Shown here: positions 36,172 to 46,038 of the stretch, one piece after another
How the letters are laid out: the number at the start of each line of letters is the position of its first letter
Numbering within the stretch: the first letter of the stretch is position 1
NCBI RefSeq assembly: GCF_900607235.1
Contig: NZ_LR027861.1
Location: 1-64,000 of the forward strand
DNA from: Olivibacter jilunii
GTDB lineage: Bacteria > Bacteroidota > Bacteroidia > Sphingobacteriales > Sphingobacteriaceae
DNA: 64,000 nucleotides
Reading direction: 5' to 3'
Notes under the pieces: generated by a model
What the model saw: only the letters and a program-made list of their open reading frames with translations
Databases searched by the model: none
Told to the model about the DNA's origin: nothing
Position numbers and translations under genes: made by a program

Positions 36172-38607
36172 CTACTCAACTTCCAAGGCCATCCTTTCAC
36201 TTTTCAACTGAGCTCCGCTTACCTTCACACGAATTGCCCCCTTCTTCTCCGCAGCTTGTACAATAAAGACCAGCTTTCCATTAAACGTTTTCATTTGCGG
36301 GATATGAAAAGGCTCTAAAGACGTTGCGTCTCCATTACAGACGGCCTTAAAGCTACCTGAACCTTCTACCGTAAAAGACAAGGGAACAGCGGCATCCGGG
36401 CAGAGATTACCCTCGCTGTCAATCACTTCAACCGTTATAAAAGACAGATCTACTCCATCAGCAATCAATTGATTTCTATCGGCACTTAATCTTAAACCGG
36501 TAGGCTTTCCCGCAGTATGTACTTCCCTTTCCTGAGCTATGGCACCGTTTTCATTATAGGCTACTACTTTTAACGTACCTGGTTGGTATACCACCTTGTT
36601 CCAACGCAATCGATAACGGTCTAATTTGCTCGCTGGATTTTTCTTGATTCTTCCCTGGCTGACGCCATTCACAAAGAGTTCCGCTTCAGGGAAATCTGTA
36701 TAGCAATACACGGGGATGATATCGCCTTCCTTGCCTGGCCAAGTCCAATGTGGTAATAGATGCAGGGTGTGCGCTTCTTGATTCCATTTACTACGGTAAA
36801 GATAGTAGCGATCTTTTGGTAATCCCGCTAAATCGCAAATTCCGAAATAAGAACTTCTGGAAGGCCAAACCTGATCATAAGGTGTCGGTTCTCCCAGATA
36901 ATCAAACCCCGTCCATACAAACTCTCCTATTACCCAAGGTTTATCATCTTGCAGTTCCCAATCCTCTTCCGGTAAATTCGACCAACTGCAGCTCTCCAGA
37001 TCATATGATGAGCTTTGGGCATCCGGATAGGTTTTTTGTTGATAAGGTTGTACCGGATATTTATAAACACCACGCGAACTGACTGTTGAAGCTGTTTCGG
37101 AACCCAAAATAAAACCTTGAGGTAGCTTATCGTAAGCAGTTTGATAACGGTGGGTGCGGTAGTTCAATCCCGGCACATCTAAGAGTGCCGCAAAATTGTT
37201 GGCAATTGCATTATCTACACGATCCATCCCTATGGTAACAGGCCGTGTCGGGTCTTCGCGATGGCAAATATCCTGCAGGCGCTTAGCTATTCGATTACCT
37301 CCGTCCATGCTTTGTTCGGGCACTTCATTGCCAATGCTCCACATCACAATGGACGGATGATTGCGGTGACAGCGAATCAAATTTACTAAATCGCGCTCTG
37401 CCCATTGGTCAAAGAAACGATTATAACCGTTTTTACATTTTGCAGCTTTCCACTCGTCAAAGCTCTCGGCCATCACCATCAATCCCAGTTCATCACAAAG
37501 CTCCATTTGCCAGGGTGAGGGCATGTTATGAGCCGTGCGAATGGCGTCCGCGCCCATTTCTTTCATAATTAAAAGTTGCCGTTTCAAAGCCGCTTTATTA
37601 ATGGCGGCACCCAAAGGGCCTAAATCATGGTGCAAGCAAACGCCCTTAATCTTTCTAGATTTTCCGTTTAACATAAAACCACCGTGAGCGTTGACCTTTA
37701 CCTCACGAATACCGAAGCGAACGGAATCCACATCCACTAATCGATCACCATCATAAAGTTCGATCTTTGCTAAGTACAAAGCTGGGCGCTCGGGCGACCA
37801 CAATGCAGGTCGCTCCAATATTAGATTTTCCTCTATCGGAATTCCACGCCAAACTAAATTCGCCTCCTTTGTGAGAAGTACATGGCTTTTCTGATCGAGA
37901 ACGGTTGTTACTGCCCGCAATTTCTTGTTTTGGTGCGCATTCAGTTCTGCCTTTATACTAATTTGTGCTAAACTGTCGGATACCACTGGCGTGGTAACCG
38001 ATAGGCCCCAGGGCACCACCGCAGTTTCATTTGTAAATAATAGCCGAACAGGCCGATATAAACCTGCTCCCGGATACCAACGCGAAGATTCCGGTTGATT
38101 TTCCAACCGAACGGCTAACACATTTTCGCCTTCAACCCCTAAAAAAGGAGTGATATCGAAATGAAAAGAGTTATAGCCATAGGGCCAAAATCCCACTTCC
38201 TTTCCGTTGATATAGACCCGTGCTTCGCTCATAGCTCCGTCGAATATAATGCTTGCACGGCGGCCGGCTAAAGATTCTTTCGGCAACGTCGTCCGGTACC
38301 ATCCTACTCCTATGTAGGGAAGTGCGCCGGTGCGGCCCGTTTTTTCGCTAGGTATCGTTTCACCATTTTGCGTAATGGCTACCGTTTGTTTATCGATTTC
38401 TTTATCAAACGGACCAGTGATAGCCCAATCGTGCGGAATATTTATTTTTTGCCAATTTTGATCGTTAAAATCAGGTTGTTCGGCTCCTTTTATATCGCCT
38501 CGCTGAAAAGACCATCCTTTATTTAAATAAATTTCTTTTCGTACCTGAGCCGACAACAGGCTGACTGCCATCGTCGCCCATAGGGTAACCGCCATACGCT
38601 TCTTCAT
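36172..38607 (-). CDS. GH2 family glycosidase, beta-galactosidase-like
   Basis: 811 residues from the ATG at 38607, chosen because it gives a normal signal peptide (KKRMAVTLWATMAVSLLSAQ) and a gap of 11 bases after the GH5 gene; the ATG at 38631 would overlap it. Domains: sugar-binding jelly roll about 20-190, Ig-like about 195-300, TIM barrel about 305-600 and C-terminal beta domains to the end. Acid/base E428 in WSIGNE and nucleophile E504 in GSETAS, with GEFVWTGFDYLGEP closing the site. Likely a periplasmic exo-beta-galactosidase; beta-mannosidase or glucuronidase are alternatives. Last gene of the SusC-SusD-GH5-GH2 locus. Confidence 0.92.
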   Translation of the reverse strand: MKKRMAVTLWATMAVSLLSAQVRKEIYLNKGWSFQRGDIKGAEQPDFNDQNWQKINIPHDWAITGPFDKEIDKQTVAITQNGETIPSEKTGRTGALPYIGVGWYRTTLPKESLAGRRASIIFDGAMSEARVYINGKEVGFWPYGYNSFHFDITPFLGVEGENVLAVRLENQPESSRWYPGAGLYRPVRLLFTNETAVVPWGLSVTTPVVSDSLAQISIKAELNAHQNKKLRAVTTVLDQKSHVLLTKEANLVWRGIPIEENLILERPALWSPERPALYLAKIELYDGDRLVDVDSVRFGIREVKVNAHGGFMLNGKSRKIKGVCLHHDLGPLGAAINKAALKRQLLIMKEMGADAIRTAHNMPSPWQMELCDELGLMVMAESFDEWKAAKCKNGYNRFFDQWAERDLVNLIRCHRNHPSIVMWSIGNEVPEQSMDGGNRIAKRLQDICHREDPTRPVTIGMDRVDNAIANNFAALLDVPGLNYRTHRYQTAYDKLPQGFILGSETASTVSSRGVYKYPVQPYQQKTYPDAQSSSYDLESCSWSNLPEEDWELQDDKPWVIGEFVWTGFDYLGEPTPYDQVWPSRSSYFGICDLAGLPKDRYYLYRSKWNQEAHTLHLLPHWTWPGKEGDIIPVYCYTDFPEAELFVNGVSQGRIKKNPASKLDRYRLRWNKVVYQPGTLKVVAYNENGAIAQEREVHTAGKPTGLRLSADRNQLIADGVDLSFITVEVIDSEGNLCPDAAVPLSFTVEGSGSFKAVCNGDATSLEPFHIPQMKTFNGKLVFIVQAAEKKGAIRVKVSGAQLKSERMALEVE

Positions 38608-38618
38608 GAATAAAATCG

Positions 38619-41159
38619 TTACTCTAACCAAATAGCCTCTAAGTATAATCCCAGCGACTTGTTCAACAATAAGTTATCTCTTTCGATATAGATTTGCAAT
38701 TTATCTATTTTTTGGATATCGAGCATCTTTTCCAAACTACTTAAAAACCATTGCGGCAAAAATCCAGGATACGGGCGAGGTAAAAGAAAGGTCTTTCCCT
38801 GCTGAAGTAAATCGAGTGGAATCCGAATCAGTGAATCGGTTGATTTCAGTGTTATCTCTTTCGAGAAACATTGCCCATCGGAGTCAATTAAGCCGATACT
38901 GATCGGTAATGCGGCAATCCCTTCCATTCCTCCTCTGATTATCAATTCCCTTGCTCCAAACACATTCGTTAGTCGGGCAGGCTGAATAGGAAGTTGTAAA
39001 GCAAACCCGGGTAATGCGTCTGCGTCCCGTAAGGTTACGTTTAAGACGAATGCACTCGACCTAGGCCGAATAACGTAATCATGACGAATCGACGGATGAT
39101 GTGATGGAAAAGTAAACACTCGGCGATCATTTTCCGGTCGATACAATAGAGACCAATTACCTTGCTGTAAAATATCGTATGTCCACCATGCTGATGAAAA
39201 ATCGTCCCAAGCCTTTGGCTCTCCCTTATAATTATCAGGAAAGCGCTGGCGAGTACTTCCATTTTTTATCCATACGCGATAGTTGAGTCGGCCTGCCCTT
39301 CGCCACGCTGTAGGGATCGGAGCAGCAAACAATCCTGGCTTTATGCGTAGCATAGGAACCTGCTGTGCAAAGCTGCCCCATCTTTCCATATCCATAAGCA
39401 GGCTGTCACCAACTACTTCACCAGCAACATAAACATGTATTAAACTATCCGATCTCAATGTTGGTGGAGCCGGCTTAACGAACAAACCAGTGTATACTGG
39501 TTTTGGAGCGGCAAATTCGCGTAGCGATAGAGTTCCCATGGTTGTCGACCGATCTTCTAGCTCAACTCCTTTTCTTGTTAGGAGATAAGTTCCAGGACCA
39601 AGGACGACAGTGCCGTGCTTAGCTACTTCCGAAACCGTATTTCCTTCATTCAATCCATGTATCTGAAAATCAGCTCCCAGATCGGTTAAATTAATTTTTA
39701 GTTGATGAAAGTTCCAAGTTACCCGATTGACCTCTTTTTTCAAAGAGGGAGTTTCAAATGGATCGGAAAGTGCTATTACATCAGGCATCAGTTCCAAACG
39801 CCAGACACCATTTTCAAGCTTATCCAAAAAATAAGCCCCCGTTCCGGGAAAGTCGATTACCGGCGAAGAGCCAACGCCTGCAAGATGTCTCAAGGAGGTT
39901 GGATCGACGGGTCGCTCTTCCGTTGTCGTGGTATAATAAAAAGCCGTGTCGGTGTTCATTAAACTCAGTTGTTTCAAATAATCTAGCTTAAATGGACCAA
40001 AAGAGGCGCTTTGAGGATACTTACCATAATGACCACCCGAAGGTAAACTTCTAAATACGTACCCCGCTATTAACAAGCTAATGGCTTTCGCTGGTGTATA
40101 TGCCAGGTTTAAATAATGGGTTTGATATTCGGTATTTGCATAAGCAATGGCTAGCGGATCGTAAGCAAACTGTGTGGCCCATTGAAAGCCCGCCTCGCGG
40201 AAACTACGGGCCATAGCAGGAAACAAAATCGGCTGGACCTGGTCCGCGGCATCGAACTCATAAACCATTTTTGGCTTTTTTAGAAATCCCGGGATTGTAT
40301 CGAAAGGAATTGTATAACGATCGACATGTGGCAAAAAATTCCCTTGAAGGCTACCTCCCGCCACCAAACCCACGGGATACCATTGAAAGCTAAAACCATC
40401 GGCGGCTGAACGGGCAACTGCAGCTGCTTTACTCGGGTTTTGACTTATATTATAAAAAATCGGTTTCTTCCAACCCGTCTTTTTTATCACCTGTTTTAAG
40501 GTATTAATGTAGGTAGTAATTTGTTGTTCGTCTCCACCGTGATCTGGTTCATTATTGATTTCAGCAGCCACTATATTAGGGTCTTCTCCATAGGTCAAAC
40601 CCGTATACGGATTTTTATGGGAGAAAAACTGTTGCAAATAGCGCTCTTGCGCTTTAATAGCTTCTTTATTCGTTGTGGAAGCCGCTTTTCCGTAATAGGC
40701 AGAAAAACCGGGAAGCTTTTCGTCCCGTTCAGGATAACCATTTCCCCAAAAAGCGATGGGCGTAATGAGCGCATAAATCCCCCTACGTTTTAGTTCGGCC
40801 AAGAGAAAATCAAATAATCGCAAGTGCTCATTTGCCATTAAATTACCTTCCCGATCGCTGATTTCAACGTCCCATACATGTACGCGAAAGGCATTGAGAC
40901 CCAGACGTGATAAGTGGTAAACGTCTTGCCGAATAGCTGCCTCCAAATCGATCCCAAGCTGTTTATGAGCTCGGTAAGCATGTGCAAAAGGTGTTGTATA
41001 GTTAACTCCGAAAAAGCGAGCCTCCTTTCCCGAGGTCTTCCAACGCATTATTCCTTGCTTATCCACGACCAAAACACTCGTGTTGTCATGTGACTGGCCC
41101 TTTGCAGACGATATCAACAACAGAACCATTGCGATATGGAAATATTTCTTAACATTCAT
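38619..41159 (-). CDS. Exported clan GH-A (GH5-like) glycoside hydrolase with C-terminal beta domains
   Basis: 846 residues, signal peptide ending AKGQ (residue 22). Residues about 35-360 are a TIM barrel: LGLNAFRVHVWD, acid/base E204 in INNEP, and nucleophile E301 in VYEFDAAD, the clan-A arrangement with Glu on strands 4 and 7. About 370-846 are beta-rich regions, probably accessory binding modules. Its retaining mechanism follows from the clan; the substrate (mannan, glucan or xylan backbone) cannot be read. The SusD stop lies 1 base upstream and the GH2 gene follows, so it belongs to this PUL. Confidence 0.85.
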   Translation of the reverse strand: MNVKKYFHIAMVLLLISSAKGQSHDNTSVLVVDKQGIMRWKTSGKEARFFGVNYTTPFAHAYRAHKQLGIDLEAAIRQDVYHLSRLGLNAFRVHVWDVEISDREGNLMANEHLRLFDFLLAELKRRGIYALITPIAFWGNGYPERDEKLPGFSAYYGKAASTTNKEAIKAQERYLQQFFSHKNPYTGLTYGEDPNIVAAEINNEPDHGGDEQQITTYINTLKQVIKKTGWKKPIFYNISQNPSKAAAVARSAADGFSFQWYPVGLVAGGSLQGNFLPHVDRYTIPFDTIPGFLKKPKMVYEFDAADQVQPILFPAMARSFREAGFQWATQFAYDPLAIAYANTEYQTHYLNLAYTPAKAISLLIAGYVFRSLPSGGHYGKYPQSASFGPFKLDYLKQLSLMNTDTAFYYTTTTEERPVDPTSLRHLAGVGSSPVIDFPGTGAYFLDKLENGVWRLELMPDVIALSDPFETPSLKKEVNRVTWNFHQLKINLTDLGADFQIHGLNEGNTVSEVAKHGTVVLGPGTYLLTRKGVELEDRSTTMGTLSLREFAAPKPVYTGLFVKPAPPTLRSDSLIHVYVAGEVVGDSLLMDMERWGSFAQQVPMLRIKPGLFAAPIPTAWRRAGRLNYRVWIKNGSTRQRFPDNYKGEPKAWDDFSSAWWTYDILQQGNWSLLYRPENDRRVFTFPSHHPSIRHDYVIRPRSSAFVLNVTLRDADALPGFALQLPIQPARLTNVFGARELIIRGGMEGIAALPISIGLIDSDGQCFSKEITLKSTDSLIRIPLDLLQQGKTFLLPRPYPGFLPQWFLSSLEKMLDIQKIDKLQIYIERDNLLLNKSLGLYLEAIWLE

Positions 41160-41160
41160 A

Positions 41161-42660
41161 TCAATAGCCGGTTGTTTGCGTTAAAGTTCCTCCACTTACA
41201 TCTAAGGCATATTGCGGCACAGGAAAGAGCTCGCCACTCGGTGTTTTCCCTACTTCCTGTAGTGAAGACACCCATTTACCATGTCGGATAAGATCCATCT
41301 TACGTACGCCTTCCAAGTACAGGTCCCAAGCTCGTTCCTGCAAGATCGCATCATTTAGTTGTGCTTGGTTTAAATCATTAGACAAAGGCTCTAATCCCGC
41401 GTGCTTGGCGCGCACTTCATTTACTAAATTGAAGGCTTCAGCAGTAGGACCTTGCTGCTGATTAATGGCTTCTGCTAGCATTAATAATACATCGGCGTAA
41501 CGTAACAAGGGGATATCATTGCCCTGTACATCGGCACCGGGACTCGACTCGTCCGGATATTTTTTTAGTACCGGCCCGCGCATATTGCTGCGATTTCTCT
41601 CCCTTCCATCTTTGGCCGTATAAGAAGGAACCATTAATGTCCGCCGCTTATCAGCCGGATCAAAAGAATCATAGAATTGCCAAGTCGGACAAAACACCCC
41701 ATTCGGATTAGCCCACCCGCCACTTATTTTCGTACTTTGAAAATCGCCCGGCAAGCAATACATAGCGTAGGCATTAAAATTACCACCAAAGTTGCCACTG
41801 GTAGGAGCCGTCGGGTCAACACTGATGGCATAAATTGTTTCATTGTTCCGTTCGGTACCTTCACGGAATAGGCTGGCATAGTCGTCCACCAGTGCATAAC
41901 CCATCCCCATCATTTCTCGTCCTACTGCTTCAGCTCGCTGCCAGTTTTTTTCGTTTAAATAAAGTCGCATAAGGTACCCCATGGCTAAGCCCTTATTGAA
42001 GCGCCCGTATTCAGTTGGACTTTGTACCAAATGATCGGCCGCGAACTGCAAATCACTTTCAATGCTTGCAACAAAAGCTTCTCTCGATAACCTCGTTAAA
42101 TCTTTTTCAGCTTCGGTATTAATTTTCTCCGGATCGAGAATGACCGGTAAAGGGCCATACATATGCAAGAGGTAATACATAGCCATTCCACGTCCCATAC
42201 GTGCCTCTGCGCTGAAGCGGTTTTTAGCCTCTTCACTTATTGAGGACGTGGCGATATCCTTTAATACTTGCGTCATACCGGTTACATACCGGACCTTTTC
42301 AAAATGGCTGGTTTTGTCTTGCGTCCGTAAGAAAGTAAAATTGGCGCGACTGAAAAACTCCCAAAACCCACCCCACTCTGAAAAGGTGTTAAAGAGATCG
42401 GTAGATAAATCAAACATTGCCAAATGCCCATATTCCGGACTGAAAAACATGTTCTGGTAAGCAACATCGTTATAACCCCATTTAGAACCAAAGGGTTTAT
42501 AGGCTTGCAGCGTATAAAGGTTAAAGTCGGCTTCCGTGCGCGGAAAGTTATCAGGTGAAAGCACCCCGGTAATAACCGGGTCAAAATTCTTTTTACAGGC
42601 ACTAAGGGATATAACCAAAAGTAGCAGGCTGTAAAGGGTATATTTATTGAAGGTTGTCAT
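41161..42660 (-). CDS. SusD/RagB-like outer-membrane lipoprotein of the PUL
   Basis: 499 residues. Lipoprotein signal FNKYTLYSLLLLVISLSAC with lipobox LSAC (Cys 22). N-terminal SusD_RagB-type region (FPRTEADFNLYTLQAYKPFG), the AEARMGRGMAMYYLLHMYGPLP segment and the C-terminal LRYADVLLMLAEAINQQQG and ERAWDLYLEGVRKMDLIRHGKW segments are standard for the family. It binds glycan at the cell surface for the SusC partner 18 bases upstream. Confidence 0.95.
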   Translation of the reverse strand: MTTFNKYTLYSLLLLVISLSACKKNFDPVITGVLSPDNFPRTEADFNLYTLQAYKPFGSKWGYNDVAYQNMFFSPEYGHLAMFDLSTDLFNTFSEWGGFWEFFSRANFTFLRTQDKTSHFEKVRYVTGMTQVLKDIATSSISEEAKNRFSAEARMGRGMAMYYLLHMYGPLPVILDPEKINTEAEKDLTRLSREAFVASIESDLQFAADHLVQSPTEYGRFNKGLAMGYLMRLYLNEKNWQRAEAVGREMMGMGYALVDDYASLFREGTERNNETIYAISVDPTAPTSGNFGGNFNAYAMYCLPGDFQSTKISGGWANPNGVFCPTWQFYDSFDPADKRRTLMVPSYTAKDGRERNRSNMRGPVLKKYPDESSPGADVQGNDIPLLRYADVLLMLAEAINQQQGPTAEAFNLVNEVRAKHAGLEPLSNDLNQAQLNDAILQERAWDLYLEGVRKMDLIRHGKWVSSLQEVGKTPSGELFPVPQYALDVSGGTLTQTTGY

Positions 42661-42678
42661 ATTATTTCTATTTTTACA

Positions 42679-45600
42679 TTAAAAACTTGCTCTTAGCCCC
42701 AGAGAGATGGTCCGCGCCATGGGATAAGGTGCCGGCCCTCCTTTAATAGATACCGCCTGCACCTCAGGATCAACTCCATCAAAACCGGTGATGATAAAGG
42801 CGTTCTGTACATCGGCGTATACGCGAAGCGAATTCATTAATTTACTGATGGCACCTGTTCGGAAGGTATACCCCAGCGTAATATTACGACAGCGTAGGAA
42901 GTCGCGCTTAGCCAATCGGGTATCTACACCGGGATCTAAACCTAATGCCGCCTCATTAAAAGCAGCCCCAGGTTGCGTACCGCTTGGGTTGGAAGTACTC
43001 CAAGCGTCTTTGATACGCGTGGTTCCGCCTTGTTGATTACCCAACAGATTGACTGGATCGCCCCATAATGTGGTATAGTCATATCCCCAGGCTCCGAATT
43101 GTCCGTAAAGAAAGATCCCTAAGTCGAAATTTTTATACGTAAAATTGTTACCAAATCCGACAATCAATTTTGGAATTCCCGAATAACTGACCACATCATC
43201 AAAATTTAAGGCACCATCACCATTACTATCCACAAAAATCGGAGAACCGGGCTTTTGTGCATTCTGTGGCTGCCAGGCGGGTACTTCTTGTCCAATTTGC
43301 AAAATACCAGCTGTTGGATACACATAAATAATATTGCTGCCCACAGGATCGGTAACGCCTGCATAAGGAGGCGGAGGTTCGTTGGCAAAACGTTCCACCC
43401 AACGATTTTGGTAATGTGTTAGGTTCACCACCGAGTTCCAAGTGAAGTTATCACTACTTAGGTTTACCGTGTTTAAGCTAAAATCGAAACCAGTGCGCCT
43501 TTGATGCCCGCCATTGACAGGCGAGGTTGAGATAATCGATAATTGAGGCGTCGTAGCGTTGGTTAACAAACGAGTTTTGTTCTCGATAAAGTAATCGAAA
43601 GAGCCGTTGATTCTATCCCTGAATAAGCCAAAATCAAAACCGGCATTGAATGTTTTGGTAATAGGCCATTGCAAATTGGGATTCGTAAACGCATTTACGC
43701 GGTAAGGAATATACCTTACCGAGCCATTTTCAAATGCAATCGCCGTAGCATCTGGTCCATAAGCGCCGTAAGCTACACTTCCCGGACGCTCACCGGCGGT
43801 ACCGTAGCTGGTGCGTAATTTGAGCAAACTGATTGCCTCTATCTTTTTTATGAAAGGTTCATTGGAGAATTTATAAGCGAGGGAGGCCGAAGGAAAATTT
43901 TGATATTTCTTATCCGGAAAGAACTTATCAGCCCCGTCTCTACGTAAAGAAAGTGACAACACAAAACGATCAGTTAGTTCCACATTACTACGGATAAAAA
44001 ACGATCGCAACTTATTTTTACCCCGATAAGATCCAATAGTGGGTATGCCAGTCGCAGTGGCCAAGTTATCGGTATTAATCACATCGGGCATATCAAATGC
44101 TTCCACGTTAAAACCCGAGAAATCTTCCAGATACTGGCCTACACCGGTCACTGCGTCGATTGCCAACCATTCGTTTAGACGCTTGCGATAAGAAACCGTC
44201 GCTTCCATTGTTTGATTTTGCCTACGTGTCTCTGCTAAAGATGCACGCGATCGATAAAGTTGACCCCAGAACACGTTAGAAGGGATAAAGAAATTGCGGA
44301 GGGAATTTTCGTCATTATTACCGTAGAGCACCTTCGCTGTCAACTCATTTGGGATCAGTGTAAAATCGAGTGATGTATTGATTGTTAAACCATTAAATTT
44401 CGTTTGGTTTTTAATCGTCAATAGGGATACAGGATTACCGGTCACTGCAAAAATGGAATAATTACCATCGGCGTCGTAAATAGGAACCGTTGACGGATAA
44501 CCTAATGCCGCTTGCAGAGCATTGAAACCTTGCGTACCGGCTCCGCCCGTCTGCCATCCTGCTTGAGGGTTGGCATACTCATTTCTATTGGCATTGACAT
44601 TAGTATTTAAGCTCAGCCATTTACTAAGCGCAAAAGTAACATTCAACCGGCCGGACCATCGTGTTAAATCGGAATTCTTTACGGTGCCCGTTTGCTTATA
44701 GTAATTGGCGGAGGTGTAGTAAGTCACTTTTTCTGTCCCTCCGTTAAGACTTAATTGATGATTATCCACGTTACCATTCCGCAGCACCTGATCAAGCCAT
44801 CGCGTACCTTCTCCTGCACCATTGATTTGTTCTTGTGTAAAACGGGGCGAATAGGCCCTCAGGTCCGGCGTACCTTGTCCAAAGGGTTCCATATTATTGT
44901 CTGACAAATACTTATCAACGCTCAGCTGATTATGATACACCATATAGTCCCTTGCATTCAAAGGCTCCAAGTATTTCATGTTATTGACAAAGGAATGGTT
45001 GGCATCATAGCTAATATTCATACGCCCAGCCTTGCCTTTTTTCGTAGTAATGTACATGACCCCATTAGCGGCAGAAACACCATAAATAGCCGCACTGGCA
45101 TCTTTCAGAATTTCAATCGATTCAATGTCGTTGGGATTCAGACCCGCTAATGGACCGCGATCAACGCCTTGAATCTCTACTGACCCGTTATCCGGTTCCA
45201 GCGCATTATTCGGAAACACAACACCGTCCACCACAATAAGGGGTGTTCCCTTTCCGCGGATGGAGACATTAATATTACCGCCAGGTTGTGAACTCTGTTG
45301 ATTTACCTGCAGACCCGCTGCCCGGCCAAATAACAGTTCCGGAACAGAGCTATTAGCTGCTGTCGGAATTTTCTTCGGATCGATTTTCGAGACGGAAGTG
45401 GTTAGATTTTCTTTTGTCGTGGTGCCATACCCGACCACTACCACTTCATCCAACGCGTTCTCTTCTTCTACTAAGGTCAGATTAATCACGTTTCCTGTCA
45501 CCTTGATACGCTGTTCTTGATAACCCACCGCCTTTATCAGTAGGCTAGCATTGGAAGGCACGCTCAGGCTGTATCGTCCCTCTGCATCGGTAGAGGTGCC

Positions 45601-45780
45601 AACGGCGGAACCTTGTACAAGAACCGATACCCCGGGAATCGGTTGGCCATCGCTTTGCGCGATGATTTTGCCACTCACTTGTATGTTTTGCTGCGCATGC
45701 ATCTCGGAGACGAGCATACACAGTGCAAAAAGAAAGCAAGTGAAGTTCTTTAGTTTAAATTGATCATTAAACATCTTCAT
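42679..45780 (-). CDS. SusC/RagA TonB-linked outer-membrane importer of the PUL
   Basis: 1033 residues; signal peptide ending SEMHAQ (about 29); carboxypeptidase-like regulatory domain about 33-110; TonB box region DEVVVVGYGTTT near 113-124; plug about 125-240 (NINVSIRGKGTPLIVVDGVVFP, IEILKDASAAIYG); then the barrel ending in a terminal Phe (ISLGLRASF). First gene of the operon SusC-SusD-GH5-GH2. The divergently placed HTCS (259 bases away) probably activates it when it binds the inducing oligosaccharide. Confidence 0.95.
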   Translation of the reverse strand: MKMFNDQFKLKNFTCFLFALCMLVSEMHAQQNIQVSGKIIAQSDGQPIPGVSVLVQGSAVGTSTDAEGRYSLSVPSNASLLIKAVGYQEQRIKVTGNVINLTLVEEENALDEVVVVGYGTTTKENLTTSVSKIDPKKIPTAANSSVPELLFGRAAGLQVNQQSSQPGGNINVSIRGKGTPLIVVDGVVFPNNALEPDNGSVEIQGVDRGPLAGLNPNDIESIEILKDASAAIYGVSAANGVMYITTKKGKAGRMNISYDANHSFVNNMKYLEPLNARDYMVYHNQLSVDKYLSDNNMEPFGQGTPDLRAYSPRFTQEQINGAGEGTRWLDQVLRNGNVDNHQLSLNGGTEKVTYYTSANYYKQTGTVKNSDLTRWSGRLNVTFALSKWLSLNTNVNANRNEYANPQAGWQTGGAGTQGFNALQAALGYPSTVPIYDADGNYSIFAVTGNPVSLLTIKNQTKFNGLTINTSLDFTLIPNELTAKVLYGNNDENSLRNFFIPSNVFWGQLYRSRASLAETRRQNQTMEATVSYRKRLNEWLAIDAVTGVGQYLEDFSGFNVEAFDMPDVINTDNLATATGIPTIGSYRGKNKLRSFFIRSNVELTDRFVLSLSLRRDGADKFFPDKKYQNFPSASLAYKFSNEPFIKKIEAISLLKLRTSYGTAGERPGSVAYGAYGPDATAIAFENGSVRYIPYRVNAFTNPNLQWPITKTFNAGFDFGLFRDRINGSFDYFIENKTRLLTNATTPQLSIISTSPVNGGHQRRTGFDFSLNTVNLSSDNFTWNSVVNLTHYQNRWVERFANEPPPPYAGVTDPVGSNIIYVYPTAGILQIGQEVPAWQPQNAQKPGSPIFVDSNGDGALNFDDVVSYSGIPKLIVGFGNNFTYKNFDLGIFLYGQFGAWGYDYTTLWGDPVNLLGNQQGGTTRIKDAWSTSNPSGTQPGAAFNEAALGLDPGVDTRLAKRDFLRCRNITLGYTFRTGAISKLMNSLRVYADVQNAFIITGFDGVDPEVQAVSIKGGPAPYPMARTISLGLRASF

Positions 45781-45911
45781 AGCATGTTTTAATTGGTTAA
45801 AATCTTTGTTTGGTTAGTCACATCGCTGCAAATGAAGGGTATTCGACGATTTCTTTTTGTTTCAATCGTACATACTTTTGGTTCGAACATGCATAATAGC
45901 ATGATACAATT

Positions 45912-45942
45912 TGTGCGTCGGCTCCTTTAAGCCGACCGCACA
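45912..45942. promoter_or_regulatory. GC-rich hairpin between the PUL SusC and its HTCS
   Basis: TGTGCGTCGGCT (45912-45923), loop CCTTTA, AGCCGACCGCACA (45930-45942): 12 paired bases with one bulged base. It stands out in A+T-rich DNA 97 bases before the HTCS start and 132 before the SusC start; it may be an operator or an attenuator-like leader structure. Confidence 0.45.
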
Positions 45943-46038
45943 TTTATTGATGCAAGTCACAGTAAGAAAAGTGTGATACGCTATAGCCAATACCGAAATT
46001 ATTTCCTTAGATTCGTAATAATAACCAGCACCTAATCA

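Noticed and set aside
45957-45976. TCACA/TGTGA pair before the HTCS gene as a CRP site
   Set aside because: The half-sites are in the reverse order (TCACA then TGTGA) and 10 bases apart, unlike the TGTGA-N6-TCACA of CRP.
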